From: Dioscorea cayenensis subsp. rotundata
Taxonomy: Eukaryota > Streptophyta > Magnoliopsida > Dioscoreales > Dioscoreaceae
DNA: 64,000 nucleotides
Direction: 5' to 3'
Assembly (NCBI RefSeq): GCF_009730915.1
Contig: NC_052473.1
Coordinates: 17,380,100 to 17,444,099, forward strand
Part shown: positions 48,178-60,608 of the stretch, piece after piece
How the letters are laid out: each line of letters opens with the position of its first letter
How positions within the stretch are numbered: the first letter of the stretch is position 1
Translations under genes and position numbers: made by a program
The notes under the pieces: generated by a model
What the model saw: the letters and a program-made list of their open reading frames with translations, nothing else
Told to the model about the DNA's origin: nothing
The model's database searches: none

Positions 48178-51100
48178 TGTTTGATAAAAAAATATTTCTG
48201 AATTGTTCTACATTTCTAAAAAAATCATTCTTTCTTTTTAAGGCTATTTATAAGTTATTTTTTCAGTTTTTTTTGTCAAAAATGTCCCTCAGTAATTTTA
48301 AATAAAAATAGTAAATAATATGATATTAAACATCGACAATAAATATTAAATAAAAATGTTACATTTTAAATAAAAAATTATGTAATTACATATAAACACA
48401 CAATTTTAAATAAAAAATATAATTAATAATGGGAAACATATTTTTTGTTTATTTTTTTATTTATTTTTTTATTTTTTTATTTTTTTTTTTTGAAGTGTGA
48501 TTGGTAGAGAGGGAATATTTGTTGGGTGTCGTGCTGATGATGATGGGTTCATTCCTTTAACTACTGTAGTGGAGTAAATGATTAAAAAATTAATGGATAA
48601 ACTGATAAATAAAATTTATTGTATTTTATTTTATTTATTTATTTTTTTGTAATTCTTTATTTTTTAACTACTGTAATTGTTCTTCTTCCATGGTAAATTC
48701 AGCTAGATGATGAGTTCATTCCATGGTAATTGTTCTACTGTAATTCTTTAATTTATTTATTTTAATTACAATAATTTATTCTATTTTATTACTATTTTAT
48801 CCAAGCTCAATCTAACAAGATCTAGCCAAGTTTACTCGGAACTTCATTTATTAAACTCGAGCTTAGCCTGTAACTAAATGATAAAATTAAAATATTTTAA
48901 CTACACTAATATAACTATAGTAATATGATTGTATTGCAACAACTATATATAACCAATGTGCTACAGCTTGATTTGTGGGCAAACCTTACTAAACTAAGTT
49001 GTTTGAGGCTCAAGCTTTAAGTATTTGAATTTAAAAAGTGTTGCATGAGCTTGGCTCAAACTTGATTTATTTAATAAATGAGTTTTCTTCAAACTGAACT
49101 TTAAATAGCACACAAATGAATTAGTTTATTTACGGTGTTGTATATAACAAATAGTGATGAGTCCAATTGGTAAAATAGGTTCAATAGAAAATGCAATGAT
49201 TTACAATCTCCGGTTGAAGATTTAATGTGTGTCTAAATTGTTTATAAACTTGATCACTGCGATTTGTATTTTGTAGACAGTAAAATATAGACACCATATT
49301 TGTACTTTTGTTTTTTTTTATTTATATATGTTTAAGTTAGTGTTAATATTTTAATGAGTTGGTATTATTTGTTACATAAGTTTACTACTGTGGCAAACAA
49401 AGAGGTTGCATGTGGTGAGGTGTCAGCTTGATGTGAAAATTTCATCAAATTCAAATCACAAGTTATTCCTGCCGATAAACAATTTATAAAGGAGAATTGG
49501 AGTTGGAGACTTGTTTAGATATGGCCAAACTTAGATGCATTGATTAAAGACTAAATTTAAACTAAATTTGGAAGATTGATGGAGATTTTTGTTGTAGAGC
49601 CAAATCAGGTACAATTCAAATTACTTGGTGACCAAGCTTAAAAGATTAAGGATTTGATGAGGTCCATGTGAGGTGAGTAAAGGTTCTTTGGAGCTATTCT
49701 TGGTGGAGCTATGTTTTTAATGAATGATCAAATTAAAGATTAGAATCAAGTAAAGATTATTGAAGACTATGTTTGGTGCATGAGTGAAGACTTGATTGAA
49801 CCCAAGTTTGAAAGGATCAAAGACCGTTGTGTGATTACCTTAGTGAGGTTTTGATATAGGATTCAATTGGTTGATGATCTAGTCAAGATCGAGAGGATTC
49901 GACAGTGATCAATTCGAACTCAACTAGGAGAGTTGAAGATGTTCTAAGTTTGTGTTGCAATCTAAAGTTATAACTCGGACAATATTAAATGGTGGGTTAG
50001 GTTACTAGTTGTAATGATAGATTTGGCAAGTGTCAGATTTGGAAGTATTGAAGAATTGAGACAGAAAAAGAAGGTTTAAAGAGGTAGTACTCATGGAGGA
50101 TTATATAAGTCTTAGCTTGAGAATTTTGTTGGAAAATTTAATATTGAATGGAATTTGAAAGGTTAATTTATGTTTACAAGAATAGGTGTTTAAAAGTTGA
50201 AAAGACATTGGCTTTTAGAATTCCAATTAATTTTGGAATTTGAAGAGTTTTTAATTTCATAGAATTTAAAAGGTTTCAAACCTCTCAAATTCTAGAATTT
50301 GAAAGGTTTTATAACTATTGAAGGATCGGTCAATCCCATGTGAGAGATTATCTTCCAAGGTGCTCATGGAAGAATACTGGTATAAGAATGTCGAGTCAGT
50401 GGGAGGTTGGTTTAGGCAATTCTTTAGGCGTAGGATTTTTGTTCACCGATGTCCCTTGTGTGAGAATATTTGTATGACCATTGTACTGTACTTGTGTGTG
50501 TGCCTTTTCTAGTATATTAAATCTCCGTGTTTGATCACACATGTATGGGCATGTGGTGCCTAATTGTGTTATTGAAAGTCTTTAGCTCTTCTCTAGAATG
50601 TTTGTGTGTGTGCACTCAATTATTGAAAATTTATGCATCACGACTTCTAAGAGAACTATCAATATATAATTAATCAGACTAGTTTTTATGTGAGTAATGT
50701 AATTTATTAGAAAAATAATAATATAATGTAATTTTCAGGGATAATTTGAAGTTGAGCATAATATTTTATTATTGAATTTTCCTATATTTTTCAGTTTTTC
50801 TTTAAATTTTCTATGCATTTTTTTTCTTAATTTTAAATATTTAAAGTGATAAAATAACTAACGTTGACAAATGGACCAAACCGTGGTCCACCGGCCATCG
50901 CATCCTGCCTTTTAGTTTTACATCACTATTTTTTTATTTAATTCTTTTTAGTATTTTTGCTATAGAAAAAACAAATAACCAATTTATATTAAAAAAAAAA
51001 CAGAAATTTAATGAGCAGTTGAAAATTGCACCACTTTGGTCCATCAAGCCATACCAATAATATATATATATATATTAAAGAAAATTGATATATGTTTTTG

Positions 51101-54100
51101 TGCATATATATATGCGCACACTATTCACATGTCAATCAAAAGTTAACCGTATTTTATTGCCTGCATGATTTAAATGCGCCGGTTTATTTTGTCACATGTT
51201 GATGTATAACTACACTATTATAAGGTGTCCAATATCAGCACATCACTCTCATGACAAATCAAAGTGAAGATGAGATAATTATATATCTTCTTGAAAATAG
51301 TCGGTCGGTTTTTTTACTGGTCTATTTTAACTAAATTATATTTATTAAAAAAATTAATTAAAATTAGTTGGTAATATAAAACTTATAAAAATTATATTAA
51401 CTTTCTAAAAATTTTTTATTTAAAATATATTTTAAAAAATGTGTAGTTGAATATAATTTATTAACTTTTTTCAAAAAAATATAATTTATTTAAATTTATA
51501 GAAGTACATTAAATATAAAAGATAAATTTGAAATATAATATTAAGCGTTTCACAAATTTTCTAAATCGCATGTAAAAAGAACAAAAAAAAAATCTCTAAA
51601 ACAAATTAAGTAAAAAAAACTGAAAAAAAAATATTTTTTAAGAGTATATGCATAAAAATATTTATAATGGATTGTTGTTATTATTAATAATAAACTCAAA
51701 ATCTCTTTTTCATTGAAAAAACTAAGAATGTGATATATGTCCGTAAATTCAACAAACATATGTATCCTCACTTTATATATATTTTAAAAATTAATGTTAT
51801 TAAATAAAGACCCAAAAACTAACAAAGAAGTCACATCATTACCATTTTCACGGTGGGAAATCTCATTAGTTTCTCCATCCCAAACAATTTCATAACAACC
51901 GCATTTTAAGTCACATAATAATAATACATATTTTGTTTTGGTATGATCATGTAAATGACCCCACCATTCCCACTTCTACATAGGTTTTCTAAAGCAACAT
52001 GATAAGAAAAAGACTAATTAACTTGAGATAATTAAATTATTTCTAAATTAGACCATCGATTCTTATTGTGCGTTCTTATTTTATAAATTATTTATTTTCC
52101 ATTATTACGTTGAGATAATTAAATTGATGTTATTATGTTTATCTACATAAATAATATACTGATGCAAGAAAAATAATGTTCAAGGATTCAATAGGTATCA
52201 CCAAGAGAAACCTTCAGTTTTTTTTTTTTTACTCTTGTACTGCAATGCGAGCAATCTTGATGAATCGATTTTCAAAAAAAAAAAACTTTACTCGGATTAA
52301 CATTCACCCAATAATTTTCCAATTTTTCTCGACTTCGATTGGTATTTATACTTAGCTTAATTTGTATTCATATCTAATGGATTTTTTTTATAATTCGCTC
52401 GGCATATTGTCTGTTTGTATTTGTTTTTATCTTAATAAAATTATAATTTATTTATTTTTATTAAATAAATAAATCAATTATATACATATAATTTGATATA
52501 ATTAATAATTTTAAAATTAGCAAAAACTCAAAAGAGAGTTTGCTAATATCAAACAATTTCATGTACATTGGTATGTTATATGTTATTAACTGCTTGATAT
52601 CACCCACATAAATAACTACAAGCATAGTACTTGCAATTGAAAAATATACCAAACTTACTGAATAAATCAACCATTAGCTTATAAATCACTACAAATTCTA
52701 AATCTAATGTTGTAAACTTAGAATAGTGGAAATTGAGACTAGTTCCTTAAACAATTGAAAAAAAAAATTAAGATAATTCGAACTATAAGTACATTTCTCA
52801 AAAAACATAGATGAAAAATATAATGGGTTTTTAACACTAGGCTACAAGTACCCCAATTTATGATTTAAGTCATGGATGGGTGCAGATGTAGAGCGCACTG
52901 GTAAGCTCAACAATATTTTGTTTTCACCTTGCGTAGGTTTTAATTTCGGGATCTTTCTTAAATGAAAACTTTACGCAAAAAAACCCGATACCAATAAAAC
53001 AAGCAACCGTTGATAATATAAGTTTTCGTAAGATACATTATATACATGTATTTTCAATAGATATAAAAACAAAATGGTTATCTGTACCACAAGTCACATT
53101 GAGTTAGATGGATGACATTGAATGCTCAATTAAGCATGTTTTATAAATTTCAATCATGCATGATATATATGGACAAATATTATTATTTTTTTTAAAAAAA
53201 AAATTAATTTCAAAACCATGTGCGTAGAGGTGGCCCAATGAAGTTTTAAAAGTCGTTAAGATATTCAAGATACTGATTAATTCAATCTACAACTTCTACA
53301 TGCATCAATCTTTTTCATAGTCTAACATTATTAATGACCCTTGACGTTCCAAAAATATAAAAGGATTAGTCATTTTCCATGGCTCTATTTTCTCCATGTT
53401 CAGTAAAAATCTATATCAAAAGAATTTTAAAACATTTAGACTGATATTAAAATGCAATCACGTTAATATAAATTAAAAAAATAAAATTAAAAATAAAATA
53501 AAATAAAATATAGAAACCAATTTTGTATTTGTAACATCTAACAATCTCTTGGTATATTGATATCAGATCTCTTAATTAAAATATTTATGTTTTTTCAAAA
53601 AAATGAAATCAAAACTCGTCTCTTGACATGTATCTTGTCCACATTTTATTTTAAAAAATTATATACATAGTAATAAAAAAAATTTAATTTTTTTAATATA
53701 TATATTGACAATGTGAGTATATCAGTTTAAGCTTTAACTGCTCAGTCATTCTAATATTGACTGCATGTGTTTTGACATGTAATGCAAAGATTAAGCAATT
53801 TTATTTTAATAAAAATAAGTAAGTGAGTTCAATTTAAAAAAAAAAATTCAAATCAAATAAGATTTTTCTTTGGAGTCTAGAATATGATTAGATTCTGACT
53901 ATTTTAAAGTGGAATAGAATGCATTTTGGATCAAACCTTAAATCATAAGCAATTAAAGGAATTCAAAGAAAAAATTGCGACAAGTGGGAACTAACATAAA
54001 ATCATGGGACCCACTTTATTTAGTTACACCGCATCATGGAAAAAAAGACTTCAAGAAAATATATGTGCTCTGATTTGTAGATAAGATTTTTTTTTTCCAT

Positions 54101-54807
54101 ATTAATTACATATTTAATTTTTTTCCTTTTTAAAACATAATGATACCCAGTTTCCTTTTTCATCTATTTTTTACATTGTTTATTCCATTCAAATAGTGAA
54201 AAATCAAGATAATTTACCGAGAATTTATATATTTTAAAAAAAATATATATATATATATATTAATATATTAATATCATGAACACAATGCCACTTGTTGCAG
54301 CTCACAATACCACTCACTTGTTTGCCTTCATATTTGAGAATTTATTTTTTTATTTAAAATTATTATTAAAAAAATATAGGGGAGAAATTTATCACCAAAG
54401 AAGGAAGGACCGGGAATCGACCTTCAGCACGTCATTCGGCACTTCTTGTAGAGGAGAAATATTTGAGATTGTGATTGAGAGGATTCGAATTTAAATTTTT
54501 CAAATTACAATTCACATTGACTCTCGTTTGAGAGTTACATGACCGGATTTATCCTAGAACGTCAGTCAAGCCATGTCCAAAAAAATTTATTAATATTATT
54601 ATAAAATTTTATAAAAGCTGGCGTTACCCATGGAAACCAACCAACAATGCTATGAATTGCGTTTCCCTTTAATTTCTACGTTTCCGGGATTTCAACCCTA
54701 ACAAATTCCATCCAAAATTCAAAAATTTAACCCCCAAAAAATATATATATATATATATATAAAAGTTCACATCAAGATTCGTGCATAGATTACCCGTCAC
54801 GATCTAT
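48178..54807. other. 6.6-kb AT-rich intergenic region
   Basis: No gene is recognisable. 49140-50700 is less AT-rich, non-repetitive in the window, and contains short ORFs without homology (for example 50318-50512); it may be a decayed retroelement or LTR, but I saw no paired end. 51000-54270 is AT-rich with homopolymer runs. TA microsatellites lie near 54244-54260 and 54743-54762. Confidence 0.4.
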
Positions 54808-55275
54808 CTACGTCGATCTCAGCAGGTCGCATTGAGATTGCGACGGCGAGCTCATCGGGAACAAGTGGAGAAGTTCCGGCGGAGCGCCGTCGCGATGAGA
54901 TGGATGAAGATAAAACCCTTTCTCAGCGATGGCCCGTTCCTCGAGATCCTCCGCCGGGGAAAACAGCAGATCTGAGGTCAATGGCGTAATAGGGCTAGAG
55001 ATCGAGGGAGAAGACGAACGATGAGAGAGAAAGGAGGGGACGGCGAGCTGGTGGATCTCGAGGTTGCGGAAGCTGGAACCACGGCGATCTTGGAGCTTGT
55101 AGGAAGAACGGCGAGGTCCGACGGCGGAGTGTGACGACGAAGGAGTTGGACTTCCGTCGGATGGGGAAGCGCCGGTGAGCCGCTGTACGAGATCCCGGAA
55201 CGTGTGCTCCTCCGCTTGTACGTACACCGTCGGCGCCATCGCCGCCGGCGAGCTAGGTTTTGAAGGTCTCTCCAT
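54808..55275 (-). CDS. VQ-motif protein
   Basis: VQ proteins are small plant cofactors that bind WRKY factors or MAP kinases in defence and development. The single-exon, 155-residue protein has the signature FRDLVQRLTG at residues 26-35, within TVYVQAEEHTFRDLVQRLTG. Downstream are short Ser/Pro-rich conserved blocks (SYKLQDRR, LEIHQLAVPSF, AIAEKGFYLHPS), as in the VQ4/VQ11/VQ31 group. The ATG at 55275 (MERPSKPSS) is chosen because the longer in-frame ORF from 55431 begins with translated TA microsatellite (YIYIYIYI). A (TA)n run at 55322-55347 may serve as the TATA region. A Copia element begins 281 bp upstream. The specific family member is not assigned. Confidence 0.92.
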   Translation of the reverse strand: MERPSKPSSPAAMAPTVYVQAEEHTFRDLVQRLTGASPSDGSPTPSSSHSAVGPRRSSYKLQDRRGSSFRNLEIHQLAVPSFLSHRSSSPSISSPITPLTSDLLFSPAEDLEERAIAEKGFYLHPSHRDGAPPELLHLFPMSSPSQSQCDLLRST

Positions 55276-55555
55276 GGATTCGCACAGCGAGAAGTAGTAG
55301 TGATGAGTGAGTGAATGCGTGTATATATATATATATATATATATATAAAGCGAGAGGAAAGAGACGAATGTGTGAACAAGGAGTTCAAATTCAAACAGAG
55401 AAAACGCACGTGCCAGAGTTTTTTTACGCACGTGTGTGATAGTGTGACTTTGAACAGGAAAAACTCAATTCTGCTTTTCTTTAATTTTAATAAGCTGTGA
55501 CTAGAAAAAAAAAAGTTAATAAATAAAGTCTTGTAACTTTTCAAATATTTCTTTA

Positions 55556-55952
55556 TGTTATAAATAAATATCATAATGGATGCTTGCGGATGCAAATCAC
55601 TGTAGCAGTCGGTATTATTATAGCAACTTCTAGATGTCACTGCGATGGCAGAAACATCGTAATGATCGCCCGATGCGATCATGTAGCACCCGTCAGATGT
55701 ATTACTTATTCTACCAATCGGGGTATTTTTGAATCGCTCGGATCAAATCGATCTTGGCCGTTCATTCAACTCTTGTAACCCTATAAATACCCCCTCATTT
55801 GTATAATTTGGTGATAGAGAAGAGAAAGAAAAGAAAGGAATAAAAGAAAAAGAAGAAGAAGAGGTCAATTTTACAGGGTTTTTGGGTTTTTGGTAAATAT
55901 TCTGACTCTATATTCTTATTACTCTCTTTATATTTATAAAATATTCTTAATA
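55556..55952 (+). repeat. 5' LTR (397 bp) of the Copia element
   Basis: It contains TATAAATA at 55782-55789. Both ends match the 3' LTR closely; the middle (55580-55735) is replaced or strongly diverged relative to it. It includes the CTCATTTGTATAATTTGGTG and AAGAAGAAGA blocks. Confidence 0.9.
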
Positions 55953-56087
55953 CGTTATCAGCATGAACTTGCTCATATGACTTTAATTTTCTTTGGCTTA
56001 TCTAATATATATGTTATATATATGACATCTATTTTTAACACTGAATGAAGGGAGGTCCGGCAGGTAAGCATAATACTGCTAGCAAAC

Positions 56088-56640
56088 TATACATTTTATT
56101 TAATACATAATTTCAGTCAACCATACATAGGATTTTCTTGGAAACATACATAAAAAACATACAGTACAAAAATCACTGAGGCTAACAATATTAGTACATC
56201 TAAAATAAACATGAAAAACAATAATATTAATATTACAAAGAGTTTTTCCATCAAATCCAAATCCTTTGGTATGATCTTTCCCAAGTTTGCCATGGCGAAC
56301 CTCATATCTCGTCAATAAGGTAAAAACTCCACCGGTGAACCTCTGATTTTTTTTTTTCTTCTCCGCCGGCCCTTTCGATCTTCCCCGTCGGCTCTTCTTC
56401 TCCGTCGGCCCCAACTTTCTTCTCTCCCTTATTTTTCTTTCTTCTTCCTCTTAAACTCATACTTACTTTTAAACAAATTTTCATTCCCGATTCTGCAATA
56501 ATTGCAGCGTATGAACAGTATGATATGAATAGTACCGATACATGAATAGTACCGTATTTATATACAGTATCGAACAATATATAGAATTTATATTTTATTT
56601 TGTACACTCTATTCTAATTACCTGCTATATTATTATTTTG
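56088..56640 (-). other. Foreign-looking segment where gag/protease should be
   Basis: No gag or protease is readable on the plus strand. The minus strand shows GGEEKKK- and KKKNKGEKK-rich low-complexity coding stretches and short ORFs (56100-56414) but no family I can name. It may be an insertion that accompanied the internal deletion. Confidence 0.3.
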
Positions 56641-56683
56641 AAGAAGATGGCAAATATCACAAAAAGAGAATTCGAGGCAACTT

Positions 56684-59017
56684 GTGATGGGTAAAGAGCC
56701 TGATATTTCATATATAAGAATATTTGGTTGTGCAGTATATGTGCCAATACCACCACCAAATCGTACAAAAATGGGTCCCCAACGCAGACTTGGTATATAT
56801 GTTGGTTATGATTCCCCTTCAATTTTACGATATTTAGAATTATTAAAAGGGGATGTATTTACTGCAAGATTTGCAGATTGTCATTTTGATGAATCTGTCT
56901 TCCCTAAATTAGGGGGAGAAATGATTACTCAAAATGAATAAAAAAAAATTGATTGGACTGCATCACGATTACATACATATGATTCTCACACCAATGAATG
57001 TGAACTTGAAGTTCAAAGGATCATTAAATTGCAAAATATTGCAAATGACATACATGATGCATTCACTGATACTAAAATGGTAACCAAATCATATATACCA
57101 GCTGCCAATGCTCCTGCAAGAATTGAGATTCCTAAGAATCCATTGAAAGAAAATTAAGTAGAAAATAAACCACGACAAAAATGTGGAAGACCAATTGGCG
57201 CCAAAGATTCAATTTCCTAGAAAAAGGAAGCATAAAAGTAAAGAGAAGGATCTCCCATGTAAAAAGGGAGAGGAAATTATAAAACCCTCAGAACAAATTA
57301 ATGAAGAATAAATAGAGAATGATATTTCTGAAAAAATTGAAAATTCAATTTCCTATGTAGATGATGGTCAAAGATAGAATCGGCATGAGATCGAAATAAA
57401 TGATATATTCATCTACAATGTGGCTACAGATATAGAAATAAATACTGATAATGATTCAAAGCCACGATCTATTGAAGAATGTTCACAAAGAAATGATTGG
57501 TCAATATGGAAAGAAGCTATCTAGGCTGGGCTAAATTCCCTATCAAAACGTGAGGTGTTTGGGCCGATAGTGCCAACACTAGAAGAGATAAAACCAGTCG
57601 GTTATAAATGGGTGTTCGTGAGGAAAAAAAATGAAAATAATCAAATTATAAGATACAAAACAAGACTAGTTGCTCAAGGTTTTTCTCAAATGCCTGGTAT
57701 TGATTATGAAGAAACATATTCTCCTGTTATGGATGGAATTACCTTTCGATTTTTAATTGCCATAGCAGTAAGTAATAAATTAGATATGCAGTTGATGGAT
57801 GTTGTCACAACATATCTGTATGGATTACTTGAAAATGAAATATATATGAAAATCCCTGAAGGATATAAAATAACAGACATTACAAATCAATCACATTTAT
57901 ACTCTATTAAATTGCAGAGATTTCTTTATGGATTAAAACAATCTGGACGGATGTGGTATAATCGTCTCAGTGAATATCTTATAAAAGAAGGGTTTCAAAA
58001 TGATAGTATATGTCCATGTGTGTTTATTAAAAGTTATACTAATGGTTTTGTTGTGATAGCAGTATATGTGCATGATTTAAATCTTGTAGGCACTCCTTCT
58101 GAAATTGCAATTGCAGCATCATATCTGAGAAAAGAATTTGAAATGAAAGATTTGGGAAAAACTAAATTTTGTCTAGGTATACAAATCGAGCACTTATCTT
58201 CATGAATATTTGTGCATCAATCAACCTATACAGAAAAGGTGATGAAAAGATTCAATATGGAGAAGGCTTATCCACTGAGTACGCAATGGTCGTCCGGACT
58301 ATTAATGTTCAAAAAGATTCATTTCGCCCACCTGAAGAAGGAGAGATCGTTCTTGGTCCAGAAAATCCATATTTAAGTGCAATCGGTGCATTAATGTACC
58401 TTGCAAATAATACCAGACTAGATATAGCTTTTGCAGTAAATCTTCTAGCAAGATACAGTTCTACACCAACACAAAAACACTGGAAAGGAGTAAAAGATGT
58501 GCTACGTTATTTACGAGGAACTACAGATCTAGGTTTATTCTATCCACAAGAATCTTCATCCAACCTCACAGGCTTTGCTGATGCTGGATATTTGTTTGAT
58601 CCTCACAAAGGGCGATCTCAGACTGGATACATGTTTTCTTACAATGGTACAGCTATCTCATGGCGTTCCACAAAACAAACTCTTACAGCTACTTCATCAA
58701 ATCATGCTGAAATACTAGCTCTCCATGAAGCAAGTCGTGAATGTCAATGGTTGCGATCTATGATTGAGCATATACAGTCATCATGCAAATTACCATCAGT
58801 AACAACAAATGCTACAGTAATTTATGAAGACAACAGTGCTTGTATTTCTCAAATACAAAGAGGTTATATTAAAGGTAAAAGAACGAAGCATATATCACTA
58901 AAAATTTTCTACACTCATGATCTCCAGAATGAAGGCGTTATAGAAGTTCAAAAGATTCAATCCAGTGAGAATCAAACTGATCTATTCACAAAATCACTTC
59001 CTAAGTGCATTCATTAA
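56684..59017 (+). pseudogene. Remnant Copia pol: integrase C-end, RT, RNase H
   Basis: Integrase C-terminal region: 56700-56938 (RIFGCAVYVPI, KMGPQRRLGIYVGYDSPS, FADCHFDESVFP), then a TAA at 56939-56941 and more stops to about 57525. Reverse transcriptase: 57500-58200 (GYKWVFVRKK, KTRLVAQGFSQ, YGLKQSGRMWYNRL). The catalytic motif is YVHD: the first Asp of the usual YVDD is His (CAT at 58071-58073). A TGA at 58203-58205 and a one-base loss near 58284 shift the frame. RNase H: 58370-59000 (SYLSAIGALMYLAN-like, GFADAGYL, AISWRSTKQTLTATSSNHAE, EDNSACI, RTKHI). Broken and catalytically dead. Confidence 0.93.
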
Positions 59018-59298
59018 AGACTTATACACAAAATTGGGATGAGAAGACTTAAGGATGTAAGTACTTCTGATATAAGTTAAAGGTTATTTATTTGAGGGGA
59101 GACTGCACTCTTTTTCCCTTCGCCAAGGTTTTTTGTCCCAATGGGTTTTTCCGAGGCAAGGTTTTTAATGAGGCAGTAATCCTCGAATATACCAAAGATA
59201 GTGTACTCTTTTCCCTTAGCTAGTTTTTTATTCCATTGGGTTTTCCTAGCAAGGTTTTAACGAGGCATATTCTTTGATCGTAGGCATCCAAGTGGGAG

Positions 59299-59639
59299 TG
59301 TTATAAATAAATATTATAATGGATGCACACTGTAGCAAATCACTGTGTTACTGTAGCAGATGCAATGTGGTACTGTAGCAGCAGATAGTACTGTTACTAT
59401 TTACCAACCAGGGTATTTTGGACCGTCGGATCAAATCGATCCTGGTCGTTCATTCAACTCTTGTAACCTTATAAATACCCCCTCATTTGTATAATTTGGT
59501 GATAAAGAAGAGAAAGAAAAGAGAGAGAAATAAAAGAAGAAGAAGAAGATATCAATTTTACAGGGTTTTTGTGTTTTTGGTAAATATTCTGACTCTCTAT
59601 TCTTATTACTCTCTTTATATTTATAAAATATTCTTAATA
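59299..59639 (+). repeat. 3' LTR (341 bp) of the Copia element
   Basis: It contains TATAAATA at 59470-59477. It is 56 bp shorter than the 5' LTR; the difference is concentrated in the U3 part, where CACTGTAGC/TACTGTAGCAG units recur. Confidence 0.9.
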
Positions 59640-59644
59640 CTTTA

Positions 59645-60608
59645 CAGTCTCTCCGACATTTTAATTTTCTAGATAATTTTTTATAGTATATTTACTTTAA
59701 GTCCACACATTGTTTTATTTAAAAATTTAATTTTATTCCACTTGCGAAATGTGCTTTTTTTATTAAATATTTTTTTATTTGACATTGTGTTTATGTATAA
59801 CTATATAAATTTTTATTTAATATTTATTTTTTATAGTTAATATCTTAGTTTTTTTATTATTTTAGTGTTTCCATTTAAAAATGCTGAGAGGTATTTCAAT
59901 CAAAAGTAATGAAAAATAAATTGTTAAAGGGTGTAAAAAAACAAAAAAGAACTTTTTTTCGGAGAATATGAAATAGTTTATAAATTTTTTTGATGAAATA
60001 AGAAAGTTGGAGAGATAATATGAATAATTTTTTGAAAAATAAATTAAAAAAATGATGCTTTTATTTACATAAATACCCTTGTAAATTTTGATATAGTGGA
60101 TTATGCATACCTTGTATATTAGCCCACCATGAAAGACTTTATGTTTGATATCCTATTATAAATATATTTATATTTTAATTGTAAACAATTAATTAGAATA
60201 GTTTTAAAATTTACTTTTTTATTCTTATTATCAATGTAATCTCAGTGTTGGAGTATTTTAAAAAAAAAAAAGCCCGGTTGGCTTTTGAGTTTTCTGTATT
60301 AAGAGTAATAATTAATTTTTTATAAAATTATCGGTAGAAAATTCCTTTTTTGTTTTTATTTTTTACGAATATTCTTTTTCATGATTTTTTTCCTCTTGAG
60401 GATGTTCTTTATAATATAATAATATAAAGGAAAACGGAGTTGTTTCTAATAAATAATTCAAGAAAATTTAATTAGTATTAATTTAAAAATATGAAAATTG
60501 GGATTTTTATTTTTATTTTTTATTTTTGAGGAAAAGTTCTAAATTTTATTTATTTATTTAAAAATATTATTAAATTAAGAGAGGGAATACGAAAGAGGAT
60601 CTTCGCGA
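59645..60608. other. Intergenic spacer upstream of zinc-domain gene
   Basis: AT-rich DNA with homopolymer runs. I see no gene or defined repeat. The last few tens of bases are the probable leader of the next gene. Confidence 0.5.

Larger units (their letters stand above)
55556..59639 (+). mobile_element. Decayed Copia LTR retrotransposon
   Basis: Two direct LTRs (55556-55952 and 59299-59639) are flanked by the 5-bp duplication CTTTA (55551-55555 and 59640-59644). The LTRs begin TGTTATAAATAA and end TTCTTAATA, so the terminus is TG..TA rather than TG..CA. A primer-site-like GTTATCAGCATGAAC follows the 5' LTR, and a purine run AAGTGGGAG precedes the 3' LTR. gag, protease and the integrase core are missing; only the integrase C-terminal region, reverse transcriptase and RNase H remain, with stops and a frameshift. 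The 59040-59295 segment (CTTCGCCAAGGTTTT, AATGGGTTTTTCC) is the usual Copia 3' internal linker. The element cannot move on its own. Confidence 0.93.

Noticed and set aside
50318-50512. 64-codon ORF in the MGD1-VQ spacer
   Set aside because: No recognisable domain, splice context or homology; length is expected by chance.
55315-55682. ORFs with YIYIYIY runs around the VQ gene
   Set aside because: Translated TA microsatellite and a shadow frame of the VQ CDS.
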